From: DATMER01 sp035556715
GTDB lineage: Bacteria > Acidobacteriota > Thermoanaerobaculia > Multivoradales > UBA5704
Reading direction: 5' to 3'
Assembly: GCA_035556715.1 (NCBI GenBank)
Contig: DATMER010000032.1
Span: 22,599 to 86,598 of the forward strand
DNA length: 64,000 nt
A model generated the notes under the pieces. That model was given only the letters and a program-made list of their open reading frames with translations. It was not told the origin of the DNA and did not search any database. This document shows positions 39,203 through 49,744 of this stretch, one piece after another. A program made the translations under genes and the position numbers. How positions within the stretch are numbered: the stretch's first letter is position 1; each line of letters begins with the position of its first letter.

Positions 39203-39870
39203 TCCGCGAGCTGCCCGAGAGCGAGCGGCCGAGGGAGCGCCTGCTGAAGCAGGGGAGCGACGCCCTCTCCGACGCGGAATTGGTCGCCGTGCTCCTGCGC
39301 ACCGGAGTCAAGGGCGTCTCGGCCGTCCGGATGGCGACCGAGCTGCTCCAGGAGACCGGCGGCCTCACCGGCCTGGTCGCGTTCACGCCGCAAGGGCTCC
39401 GCCGCAAGGGGCTGGGGACGGCCAAGGCCGCGACCCTGCTCGCAGCCGTGGAGATCGCCAGCCGCGTCGCGCGGGAGCAGCTCGACGAGCGCGAGCCCCT
39501 GACCCGGCCTGCCGAGGTGGCGCGCTACCTCGCCCTCCGCTACTGGGCCCGCGACCAGGAGGTCATGGGCGCCCTCTTCCTCGACACCCGGAGCCGTCTC
39601 CTCGGTGAGAAGGAGGTCTTCCGCGGAACGCTCGACCGGGCCGTTGCCGAGCCCCGGGAGATCCTCAAGGAGGGACTGCTTCGCGGGGCCGCGGGGGTGG
39701 TCGTCTTCCATACCCATCCGAGCGGCGATCCCTCTCCCAGCCCCGAGGACTTGATCTTCACCCGCCGGATGAAGGAGGCCGGAGAGCTCGTGGGTGTGCG
39801 CCTGCTCGACCACTTCATCCTGGGCAGCGCGGGACGTTGGGTTTCTCTGAAGCAAAAGGGTGCGTGCTAG
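39199..39870 (+). CDS. radC: RadC/JAB-type DNA repair-associated protein
   Basis: 223 residues. N-terminal helix-hairpin-helix region (RPRERLLKQG) and a JAMM/MPN+ metalloprotease-like motif HTHPSGDPSPSPED near residue 180. TTG 39199 overlaps the cobB stop (TTGA) and gives the usual IRELPESERPRERLL start; TTG 39184 is possible. A role in DNA repair is historical and doubtful; function unproven. Confidence 0.9.
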   Translation: MIRELPESERPRERLLKQGSDALSDAELVAVLLRTGVKGVSAVRMATELLQETGGLTGLVAFTPQGLRRKGLGTAKAATLLAAVEIASRVAREQLDEREPLTRPAEVARYLALRYWARDQEVMGALFLDTRSRLLGEKEVFRGTLDRAVAEPREILKEGLLRGAAGVVVFHTHPSGDPSPSPEDLIFTRRMKEAGELVGVRLLDHFILGSAGRWVSLKQKGAC

Positions 39871-39880
39871 GCTGGCGCGC

Positions 39881-41152
39881 ATGTCGGATCACTACCATCT
39901 GGACTGTTCTAGCGGCATCGCGGGGGACATGTTCCTGGGCGCCTGCCTCGACCTGGGGATGCCCCTGGACGTCCTCCACGAGACCGTAGCTCGTCTGCGT
40001 CTCCCCGGCGTCTCGGTCGAGAGCCGGAAAGCATCCCGCGGCGGCTTTGTCGGCACCCGATTCCGCGTGCTCGTGGACGGGAAGCCTTTGGAAGGACCCG
40101 ATCCCGAAGAGCATCAGCACCACCATCATCATGACCACGACCATGGTCACAACCACCATCATCACCACCACGGCCACAGCCGGGACCTCGCGGCGATCCG
40201 GGAGCTGATCCAGGCGAGCGACCTCGCGGGTCCGGTCAAGGAGCGGGCAATCCGACTCTTCCAGCGGCTGGGGGAGGCGGAGGCCAAGGCCCACGGCATG
40301 CCCATCGAGCGCGTCCACTTCCACGAGGTGGGGGCGATCGACTCCATCGTGGACCTGGTCGGAGCCGCAGCCGCGGTGGAGCACCTGTCCCCCTCCCGCA
40401 TCACGTGCGGCCAGGTCAACGTGGGCGGCGGCCGGGTCCAGACGGCGCATGGCGAGCTGCCCGTCCCCGCTCCGGCCACGGCCGAGCTGCTGCGCGGGAT
40501 CCCCGTCTATGGCAGTCCGGGCGGCGAGCTGACCACGCCGACGGGCGCGGTCCTCCTGGCCGAGCTGGTGAGCGAGTACGTGGACTTCCCCTCCCTGGTG
40601 CTGGAGGGGACCGGTTATGGATTGGGAAAGAAAGACCTGCCCGACCGGCCCAACGCGCTCCGGCTCCTGAGGGGGAAGGGAAGAGAGACGCGTGCCGAGG
40701 TGATGGTCGTGGAATGCGAGGTGGACGACCTTCCCGGGGAGGGGTTCGGCTTCCTCATGGAGCGCCTCCTCGAAGCCGGGGCCTTGGACGTCTACTTCAC
40801 CCCCGTCCAGATGAAGAAGAACCGGCCGGGGACGCTGATCACGCTGCTCTGCCGGCGCCATCAATTGGAGGCTCTGGCCGGGGTCCTGCTCATGGAATCC
40901 GGCTCGCTCGGATGCCGTTATACCAGTGCAGCCCGCTTCGAAGCGGAGCGCGAGACCATCGAGGTCGAGACCGCTTTCGGGACGGTCCGCGTGAAGCGGG
41001 CCCGGCTGGACGGCCGGCCTCTCGCCGCAGCCCCCGAGTTCGAGGACTGTCGGCGGATCGCGCTCTCCAGCGGGGTGCCGTGGCGCGACGTCTACCGCGC
41101 TGCCTTGGCCGCCGTCGGCCGGTCTGAACAATCCGCTGCAGGGCAGTCCTGA
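39881..41152 (+). CDS. larC: Nickel pincer cofactor biosynthesis protein LarC
   Basis: 423 residues. N-terminal DCSSGIAGDMFLGACLDLG and VHFHEVGAIDSIVDLVG are LarC signatures. A remarkable histidine-rich stretch at about 78-105 (many HHH and HDHDHGH) should bind nickel. LarC inserts Ni into the pincer cofactor of lactate racemase and related enzymes. No larA, larB or larE is nearby. A TAGGCT hexamer ends 7 nt before ATG 39881, chosen over GTG 39860. Confidence 0.93.
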   Translation: MSDHYHLDCSSGIAGDMFLGACLDLGMPLDVLHETVARLRLPGVSVESRKASRGGFVGTRFRVLVDGKPLEGPDPEEHQHHHHHDHDHGHNHHHHHHGHSRDLAAIRELIQASDLAGPVKERAIRLFQRLGEAEAKAHGMPIERVHFHEVGAIDSIVDLVGAAAAVEHLSPSRITCGQVNVGGGRVQTAHGELPVPAPATAELLRGIPVYGSPGGELTTPTGAVLLAELVSEYVDFPSLVLEGTGYGLGKKDLPDRPNALRLLRGKGRETRAEVMVVECEVDDLPGEGFGFLMERLLEAGALDVYFTPVQMKKNRPGTLITLLCRRHQLEALAGVLLMESGSLGCRYTSAARFEAERETIEVETAFGTVRVKRARLDGRPLAAAPEFEDCRRIALSSGVPWRDVYRAALAAVGRSEQSAAGQS

Positions 41153-41176
41153 ACGGCAACCGAAAGCGAGACAGAG

Positions 41177-42061
41177 ATGACGCAATCCGAGACGGCGGCT
41201 CAGGGCCGCCTCGAGCTGGGTCTTGCCGGCGACGGCGCGCTGCGCTGGGCGGCCGCGGACCTGACCGGCGTGCTCCGCGAAGCGCGCGACCGGCGCGACC
41301 TCGGCCCGGTTTCGACCGCGGCGCTGGGCCGGTGCATGGCCGGAGCCGCGCTGCTGCTCCGCCTTTCCTCCAAGACCCCGAGCCGCCTGGTCCTGGACGT
41401 CCGCGGCGACGGCCCCCTGCGCCAGGTCATGGCCGAGTCCGACGACGAAGGCAACCTCCGCGGCCTGGTTGGCGAGGCCCGGGTGGACGTGCCGCACCGT
41501 CCGGACGGCAAGCTGAACGTGGGAGGCGCGGTGGGGAAGGGCTTCCTGCGCGTGATGCGCGAGCACGGGAGCGGCGCCAACTACCACAGCCAGGTCCAGC
41601 TCGTGACCGGCGAGATCGGCGACGACCTCGCCCACTACCTGGAGCAGAGCGAGCAGATCCCGTCCGCGGTCCTGCTCGGCGTGCTCGCCAAGCCCGAGGG
41701 AGTCGCGGCAGCCGGCGGCATGATCGTCGAAGCGCTGCCCGGAGCCCCGGATGAGGTCATTTCGGCTCTGCAGGAGAACATCTCCCGAGTCCGGGGCATC
41801 AGCCACCTGCTCGAGGAGGGGGGCATCCCCAACGTCCTGGAGACGGTGCTCTCCGGGCTCGACCGCGAGGTGAAGGATGTCCGCCCCCTGCGCTACCGCT
41901 GCCGCTGCAGCCGGGAGCGCCTGCTGCGCCACCTGATCCTGCTCTCCGCCGAGGACCGCGACTACCTCCGCGAGGAGGACGGCGCCATCGACGCCGACTG
42001 CGTCTTCTGCGGCGAGCACTACCGGTTCACGCCGGAAGAGCTACAATCCCCCTCTTCATGA
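41177..42061 (+). CDS. hslO: Redox-regulated chaperone Hsp33
   Basis: 294 residues. The core domain runs to about 230; the C-terminal zinc switch shows CRCS near 240 and CVFC near 275, the four redox cysteines. It is a holdase activated by oxidation and unfolding. Its stop overlaps the metG start (ATGA). Confidence 0.94.
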   Translation: MTQSETAAQGRLELGLAGDGALRWAAADLTGVLREARDRRDLGPVSTAALGRCMAGAALLLRLSSKTPSRLVLDVRGDGPLRQVMAESDDEGNLRGLVGEARVDVPHRPDGKLNVGGAVGKGFLRVMREHGSGANYHSQVQLVTGEIGDDLAHYLEQSEQIPSAVLLGVLAKPEGVAAAGGMIVEALPGAPDEVISALQENISRVRGISHLLEEGGIPNVLETVLSGLDREVKDVRPLRYRCRCSRERLLRHLILLSAEDRDYLREEDGAIDADCVFCGEHYRFTPEELQSPSS

Positions 42062-43956
42062 AAACGTTCTACGTCACCACCCCGATCTACTATGTGAACG
42101 ACCTGCCCCACATCGGGCACATCTTCACGACCGTGGCCTCCGACGTCCTGGCGCGCTACCGGCGCATGGCGGGCGACGAGGTCTACTTCCTCACCGGCAC
42201 CGACGAGCACGGCCAGAACATCGAGCGCGCCGCGAAGAAAGAGGGCGTCCAGCCCCTGGAGCTCGCGGACCGGGTCGTCGGCCGCTACCACCAGCTCCGC
42301 GACCGCCTCGGGTTCTCCTATGACGACTTCATCCGCACCACCGAGGAGCGGCACCAGCGGGGTGTGGCCGAGATCATCCGCCGGATCGACGCCGCGGGCG
42401 ACTTCTACAAGGCCACTCACGAGGGCTGGTACTGCTCGCCCTGCGAGACGTTCTACATGGAGAAGGAGCTGGGGGACACCAAAGTCTGTCCCATCCATGG
42501 CACCCCGGTGGAGTGGAAGTCCGAGGAGAACCTCTTCTTCCGCCTCTCCAGGTACCAGCAGCCACTGCTCGACCTGTACGAGCGGCACCCGGAGTTCGTC
42601 CGGCCGGCAACGCGTCTCAACGAGGTCAAGGCCTTCGTCGAAACGGGCCTGCGCGACCTGTCGGTCAGCCGGGCCAACGTGGAGTGGGCCATCCCGTTCC
42701 CGGGCCATCCCGGCCAGACCGTCTACGTCTGGCTCGACGCCCTGACCAACTACATCAGCGCTCTCGGCTTCCCGGACAGCGACCTCTACCGCAGGTTCTG
42801 GGAGAACGGGGACGTCCGGATGAACATGATCGGCAAGGACATCCTCCGCTTCCACGCGGTCTACTGGCCGGCCTTCCTGATGTCCGCCGGGCTGCCGCTG
42901 CCCACGACCGTCTGGGCGCACGGCTGGTGGAACCGCGACGGCCGCAAGATCTCCAAGTCCACGGGCAACGTCGTCCGCCCGGATGAGCTGATCGACCGCT
43001 TCGGCGCGGACAGCGTGCGCTACTTCCTGATGCGGGAGATGGTCTTCGGCCAGGACGCCTCGTTCTCGGACGAAGCTTTCGTGGAACGGTACAACGCCGA
43101 TCTCGCCAATACCCTGGGGAACACGGTGAGCCGCCTGGTGACCCTCTCGCGGAGCGCCTTCGGGGGCAAAACCCCGCCGGTGCCCTGCGACAGCAATCCC
43201 ATGATCGAGGCGGCGGGCCGGGCCGTGCCCGAGTATCGGGCGGCCATGGACGAGCTCGCCTTCAACCGGGCGCTCGAAGCCCTCTGGCGCCTGCTGGGCG
43301 AGGCGAACCAGTACCTCGTGACCCGCGAGCCGTGGAAGCTGATCAAGACCGAGGGTCCCACGGAGAAGCTCTCCCGGGTCCTCTGGAACGGGCTGGAGAC
43401 GGTGCGGATCGTGGCCACGGCCCTGCTGCCCTTCATGCCGCGGGTGGCGGCCCAGGTGCTCGCCGCGATCGGAATCCCGGAGCTCCCGACGGATTTGAAG
43501 ACCCTGGAGTGGGGCGGAATGCCAACTGACCGCGAGCTGCCCGAGCCCGCGCCGCTCTTCCCGCGCATCGACAAGGAGGCCTATCTCAAGGAGCACGCGC
43601 CGGCTCCTGCAAAGGCCGAGGAGAAGACGAACTTGATCTCGATCGACCAATTCTTTCAAACCGAGCTGAAGGTGGCCACGGTTACCGCGGCCGAGCGGGT
43701 CCCGAAGTCCGAGAAGCTCATCAAGCTGACCCTGGACGTGGGGGAGGAGGGTCCCCGCACCGTGGTCGCCGGCATCGGCCTCGCCTACCAGCCCGAGGAC
43801 CTGCTGAACCGGCAGGTGATCGTGGTGGCGAACCTCCAGCCGGCCAAGCTGATGGGGATCGAGTCGCAGGGCATGGTGCTCGCGGCCTCGATCGACGGCA
43901 AGCCGGTCCTGCTCCATCCGGACGCCCAGGTCCCGAACGGCACCCGCGTCAAGTGA
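42058..43956 (+). CDS. metG: Methionyl-tRNA synthetase
   Basis: 632 residues. HIGH motif (PHIGHIF near 14), zinc motif CSPCETFYME...CPIH near 127-145, KMSKS variant KISKSTG near 299, anticodon-binding domain, and a C-terminal tRNA-binding OB domain (about 530-632, LKVATVTAAERVPKSEKL). Dimeric type. A TACAAT hexamer sits 10 nt before the ATG, inside hslO, so a separate leaderless promoter is possible. Confidence 0.96.
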   Translation: MKTFYVTTPIYYVNDLPHIGHIFTTVASDVLARYRRMAGDEVYFLTGTDEHGQNIERAAKKEGVQPLELADRVVGRYHQLRDRLGFSYDDFIRTTEERHQRGVAEIIRRIDAAGDFYKATHEGWYCSPCETFYMEKELGDTKVCPIHGTPVEWKSEENLFFRLSRYQQPLLDLYERHPEFVRPATRLNEVKAFVETGLRDLSVSRANVEWAIPFPGHPGQTVYVWLDALTNYISALGFPDSDLYRRFWENGDVRMNMIGKDILRFHAVYWPAFLMSAGLPLPTTVWAHGWWNRDGRKISKSTGNVVRPDELIDRFGADSVRYFLMREMVFGQDASFSDEAFVERYNADLANTLGNTVSRLVTLSRSAFGGKTPPVPCDSNPMIEAAGRAVPEYRAAMDELAFNRALEALWRLLGEANQYLVTREPWKLIKTEGPTEKLSRVLWNGLETVRIVATALLPFMPRVAAQVLAAIGIPELPTDLKTLEWGGMPTDRELPEPAPLFPRIDKEAYLKEHAPAPAKAEEKTNLISIDQFFQTELKVATVTAAERVPKSEKLIKLTLDVGEEGPRTVVAGIGLAYQPEDLLNRQVIVVANLQPAKLMGIESQGMVLAASIDGKPVLLHPDAQVPNGTRVK

Positions 43957-44771
43957 ACCTCTCCGGGCCGATCGACTCGCACTGCCACCTGCAGAGTCTC
44001 CCCCCCGAAGAGCGCGAAAGGGCACTGGACCACGCGCGCGAGCGGGGGGTGAAGGGCTTTCTCGTCCCGGCCATCCGGATGAACGAGGTGGACGACATCC
44101 TCGCCCTCTGCCACCGGCACCCGGATGTCTGGTGCGCCCTGGGGGTCCACCCCCACGACGCGGCTACGTGGCAGCCGGGAGATCGCGAGCGGCTCCGCGA
44201 GCTGCTGGCCGATCCCAAGGCCGTGGCGGTGGGGGAGTGCGGTCTCGACTTTTACTACGACCACTCCCCCCGCGACGAGCAGCACCGGGTGATGAGAGAG
44301 CAGTGGGAGCTCGCCGTCGAGCTGGACCTCCCGGTCGTGGTCCACAATCGGGACAGCAACGAAGAGATGCTCGCGGTCGTCCGGGAGTATCCGGACCTGA
44401 AGGCCGACTTCCACTCCTTCGCCGGTGGCCTCGACATGGCCCGCGAGCTGATCGAGCGAGGGCACTACCTGGGCCTCTCCGGCATGATCACCTTCCCGAA
44501 GGCCGGCAACGTCCGCGAGGTGATCCCCATCCTCCCGCCCGACCGCTGCCTGGTCGAGACGGACACCCCCTACCTCGCCCCCATCCCCTACCGGGGCAAG
44601 CCCAACCGTCCCGCCTACGTGGTGGAGATCGCCGACCGTCTCGCACAGGAGACTGGCGAGACATCCGAGCAGGTTTGGCAGAGGACGGGGGAGAATTTCT
44701 TCCGGCTGTTCGCGAAGGCGAAACTCACCGCGGAGGTCCCGCGATCAGGCCCCCACAGCGCGATGTCGTAG
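43953..44771 (+). CDS. TatD-family metal-dependent hydrolase/deoxyribonuclease
   Basis: 272 residues, GTG start overlapping the metG stop. IDSHCHL metal motif, VGECGLDFYYD, VVHNRD, FHSFAGG in place of the common HCFSG, and VETDTPYLAP. TatD enzymes are metal-dependent nucleases or dipeptidases linked to quality control. metG-tatD is a common gene pair. Confidence 0.93.
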   Translation: MNLSGPIDSHCHLQSLPPEERERALDHARERGVKGFLVPAIRMNEVDDILALCHRHPDVWCALGVHPHDAATWQPGDRERLRELLADPKAVAVGECGLDFYYDHSPRDEQHRVMREQWELAVELDLPVVVHNRDSNEEMLAVVREYPDLKADFHSFAGGLDMARELIERGHYLGLSGMITFPKAGNVREVIPILPPDRCLVETDTPYLAPIPYRGKPNRPAYVVEIADRLAQETGETSEQVWQRTGENFFRLFAKAKLTAEVPRSGPHSAMS

Positions 44772-45061
44772 GCGTCTGCCCTCGGAGTCCAAAGGCTCCA
44801 CGGGCGGGGAGTTGTCTGTCGCGACAAGACCACACGACCTCAGGACCAAGCCCTTCGAGGGCGAGCCGGACTGCTCCGGTGTCGCGACGAAGGATCGGCG
44901 CGCATGGCGGAAACCTATCGCCACGCTGGTAAACCCCTTTCTGTCGCGACTCAGCCTTAAGTCACGACAAGGCAACCTATCGATGACGTGACTTGAACCC
45001 AAGCCGCATCAGTCTAACCTATCTGTGACGCGGAAAAAGTCTAAGTCACGACAGCCTTAAG

Positions 45062-45334
45062 TCACGACAGGAAAAGAGATTGCTGCCGCGACGATAGATT
45101 GGGCCGCGTCGCCAAAGTCTGTAATCGCATCAGGCATCTATTAAGTCGCGTCGTCAAAGCCCGTCGTCGCATCACCGTAATCTATAGTCGTGTCAGTCAA
45201 GTCTATGGTCGCGACAGGAAAACCTTGAGTCGCGACAGCGAAGTCTATCGGCGACGCGACTATAGGTTGGATCGCGACAGGAAGATCTATAGTCACGACA
45301 GGAAAGGCCCTGGTCGCGTCAAAATGCCTGACGG
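45062..45334. repeat. Degenerate 21-bp semi-palindromic array B
   Basis: The core TCGCGACA, or a one- to three-base variant (TCGCATCA, TCGTGTCA, TCACGACA, CCGCGTCG), occurs at 45104, 45125, 45146, 45167, 45188, 45209, 45230, 45272, 45293 and 45314: exactly 21-bp steps, with one unit (45251) scrambled. GTCGCGAC is itself palindromic. A second conserved patch, TCTATAG, lies midway. Less regular cores continue left to about 44818. The whole 740-bp gap between tatD and the exported protein otherwise contains no gene I can support. 21 bp equals seven codons, so one frame is open as an Arg-rich heptad string. Confidence 0.85.
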
Positions 45335-45383
45335 ACCTGCTGAAGCGTCAGGCCGGAAGAGGCCCAAGGGAGGGAAGCTGGTC

Positions 45384-45413
45384 TTGACGCCAAACCAACT
45401 GTTGCCTTAATCT
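45384..45413 (+). promoter_or_regulatory. Promoter of the small exported protein
   Basis: TTGACG (45384-45389), 18 nt, TAATCT (45408-45413). The leader of about 90 nt includes a possible stem (GTCAAGGG with CCCTTTTGAC) before the ribosome-binding site. Confidence 0.5.
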
Positions 45414-45510
45414 ACATATAAGTATTTACGGTCAAGGGAGAAGGCGGCGGTGCCCTTTTGACTGTTCGTCCTGGCCCTTCGACCACTACGTCCGACGAAA
45501 GGAGACGTAT

Positions 45511-45936
45511 ATGAAGACCAGGAATCTGAAGCAGCTTGGATGGGTCCTCGCCCTCTGCCTCCTGCTTCCAGCCGCGGCCCACGCCGGGAACGAGACTCCG
45601 AAGTACAGCATCGCCACGATCTCGGTTGCGAACAGCACGGTCAACCTGATCCCCTCGACCGCCGGATCGGGCAACGTGCGCGGTATCAAGTGCATCTTCC
45701 CGAGCAACGCGGGCGGAGCCAGCGTCAAGATCCTGTTTACCGTCGACGGAGGGGCAGCCAGCTCGTTCATCATAGATCCCACGGATCTGGAGCGTGAATC
45801 GAGCGGCGCGGGAAAGTTTCTGAGCGGCTGGATCCCGATGGACATCGAGTTCCTGGCGAACATCCAGGTCCAGCTCAACAACACCCTCCTGGGCACGGCC
45901 CCGATCCTCTGCTTCGCCTCTTGGGGACTCAACTGA
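45511..45936 (+). CDS. Small exported protein of unknown function
   Basis: 141 residues with a clear signal peptide (about 1-26, cleavage after AHA) and a mature domain of about 115 residues, beta-rich, with two cysteines (IKCIFPS and ILCFASWG). Strong ribosome-binding site AAAGGAG before ATG. It has its own promoter directly downstream of array B and a following hairpin, so it is a monocistronic unit. No family recognised. Confidence 0.8.
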   Translation: MKTRNLKQLGWVLALCLLLPAAAHAGNETPKYSIATISVANSTVNLIPSTAGSGNVRGIKCIFPSNAGGASVKILFTVDGGAASSFIIDPTDLERESSGAGKFLSGWIPMDIEFLANIQVQLNNTLLGTAPILCFASWGLN

Positions 45937-45961
45937 GCTGATGGAAGGTGGGGGGCCGCGT

Positions 45962-45992
45962 AGGGTGGACCGGATCACGGCCGGTCCGCCCT
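45962..45992. terminator. Hairpin after the exported protein gene
   Basis: GGACCGG and CCGGTCC around a 7-nt loop, extended by AGGG/CCCT across one mismatch on each side. No T-run follows, so it may only protect the mRNA end or act with Rho. Confidence 0.45.
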
Positions 45993-45994
45993 AA

Positions 45995-46144
45995 GGCAAG
46001 CTGTCGCCGGTCATCTACGCAATTGCCATTCCCTTGGCCTTCTGGTCGCAATGGATCTCGTTGGGTCTATACGTTCTGGTTGCGCTGATCTGGCTTGTGC
46101 CAGATCGACGCATAGAACATGTGCTGGCAAGTAAAGAAACATAG
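45995..46144 (+). pseudogene. C-terminal remnant of a TMEM175-like channel
   Basis: About 49 codons, no start, reading KLSPVIYAIAIPLAFWSQWI and then LGLYVLVALIWLVPDRRIE before a TAG stop. This resembles the last two membrane helices and PDRR-type end of bacterial TMEM175 (DUF1211) potassium channels. The rest of the gene is absent. Confidence 0.5.
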
Positions 46145-46153
46145 AGGCTTGAG

Positions 46154-46912
46154 TCAGACCGGGTTCGGCACGTCGATGAACTCGGCCTCGATCCCGAACC
46201 TGTCCCGCAGGTGATCGCCTAGGGCGCGGATGCCCAGTCGTTCCGTGGCGTAGTGGCCCGCGGCGAGGTAGTGGACCCTGGCCTCCCTCGCCACGTTCAT
46301 CACCCACTCGCTCACCTCGCCGGTGATGTAGGCGTCGAGGTCCTCTCCGACCGCCACGAGGAACTCCCGCTGCGCGCCTCCGCTCACGAGCCCCAGGGTG
46401 CGGACGGGATCGGGGCCGTCCAGGAATGCGAGGGGCTTCTGCTGGTAGACCTTTTCGCAGCGCGCGGCCAGCTCGGCCGGGGGGATCGGATCGGGGAATC
46501 TCCCCTTGAACCCGATGGGGTGCCCCTCGTGGAGGGCAAAGGGCTCCAAGTCGACCAGCCCAAAGTCGCGGGCGGCCAGGACGTTGTTGCCCAGCTCGGG
46601 ATGACGGTCGAGGGGGAGGTGATAGGAGAGGAGGCTCATCTCTCCCCGGATCAGCTCGGCGACCCTGCGGAACTGATAGCCGGTGAGGACCCGCGGCATC
46701 CCCTCCCAGAAGAGCCCGTGGTGGACCAAGATGGCGTCCGCTCCGGCTTCCCGGGCGCGGACGAACAGCTCGTGGCAGGCGGAGACGCCGGTTACTACCT
46801 TTCGGATCTGGTCCCGGCCCTCCACCTGGAGGCCGTTCGGACCGTAGTCGCGGCCGTTGGAGGCGTCCAGGTATTCATCGAGATAGGCGACGAGCTCGTT
46901 GCGGCCGATCAT
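46154..46912 (-). CDS. Nif3-like dinuclear metal centre protein
   Basis: 252 residues, the short Nif3/YbgI form. Motifs: NGLQVEG, the metal histidine pair VHHGLFW, YHLPLDRHPELGNN and AGHYATERLG. Probably a cytoplasmic hexamer; the GTP cyclohydrolase I type 2 label often given to this family is unsupported here. Lies downstream of pnp beyond a strong terminator, so it may have its own promoter. Confidence 0.9.
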   Translation of the reverse strand: MIGRNELVAYLDEYLDASNGRDYGPNGLQVEGRDQIRKVVTGVSACHELFVRAREAGADAILVHHGLFWEGMPRVLTGYQFRRVAELIRGEMSLLSYHLPLDRHPELGNNVLAARDFGLVDLEPFALHEGHPIGFKGRFPDPIPPAELAARCEKVYQQKPLAFLDGPDPVRTLGLVSGGAQREFLVAVGEDLDAYITGEVSEWVMNVAREARVHYLAAGHYATERLGIRALGDHLRDRFGIEAEFIDVPNPV

Positions 46913-46930
46913 GGCAGGGAGTCTAAATGA

Positions 46931-46957
46931 AAAGGGCGGCCCCGGAGGACCGCCCTT
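46931..46957 (-). terminator. Intrinsic terminator of the pnp operon
   Basis: Minus strand AAGGGCGG and CCGCCCTT around a 10-nt loop, followed by a T-rich tract (TTTTCATTT), 22 nt after the pnp stop. Classic Rho-independent signal. Confidence 0.85.
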
Positions 46958-46978
46958 GGACTCGGAAGGAAGAGGGGT

Positions 46979-49234
<2,256 letters not shown>

Positions 49235-49400
49235 GGTTTTCTTTTCTTTCTTGTCTCTTTCTCTCTCGTCTGCCTACAATTTCGCCGCGTCAGCCGGGGT
49301 CGGCTGCCCGGGTGTTGCCCGGTAGGATGGGGGGCGGTCCCGAGGCGATAGGATTGGCGCCGGGACCTGCCGGGATGTCTGGCGGCGGGCGGCGGGGCCT

Positions 49401-49670
49401 CTACTTGCGGAGGCCGAGGCGCTCAATGGTGGCGCGATAGCGCTCGAGATCCTGCCGCTTCAAATAATCGAGAAGGCGGCGACGGCGTCCCACGAGCTTC
49501 AGAAGACCACGGCGGCTGTGGTGGTCCTTGGTGTGGATCTTGAAGTGATCCGTCAGCTCGATGATCCGGCTCGTGAGCAGGGCAACCTGCACCTCGGGCG
49601 AACCGGTGTCCTGATCGTGCACCCGGTAGCTCTGAATGATCTTTTCCTTGATTTCCACGGTTTGCGCCAA
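49401..49670 (-). CDS. rpsO: Small ribosomal subunit protein uS15
   Basis: 89 residues, exactly the family length, from TTG 49670, which has AAGGAGGAG 7 nt upstream; the upstream in-frame ATG would add a nonsense extension. Contains GSPEVQVALLTSRI, HKDHHSRRGLL-type segment (HTKDHHSRRGLLKLVGRRRR) and the YLKRQDLERY end. Binds the 16S rRNA central domain. The rpsO-pnp order is conserved widely. Confidence 0.95.
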   Translation of the reverse strand: MAQTVEIKEKIIQSYRVHDQDTGSPEVQVALLTSRIIELTDHFKIHTKDHHSRRGLLKLVGRRRRLLDYLKRQDLERYRATIERLGLRK

Positions 49671-49744
49671 AGCAAACTCCTCCTTGATCTTCCATTCGGC
49701 CCGGCATTGTAGCACAACGGCCTGTGCGGGCAGTTATCCAACGA

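Noticed and set aside
45099..45410. 103-codon heptad-repeat open frame in array B
   Set aside because: It has a TTG start without a ribosome-binding site and follows from the 21-bp period; sister arrays with 20-bp steps are not open. Kept only as a note to the array.
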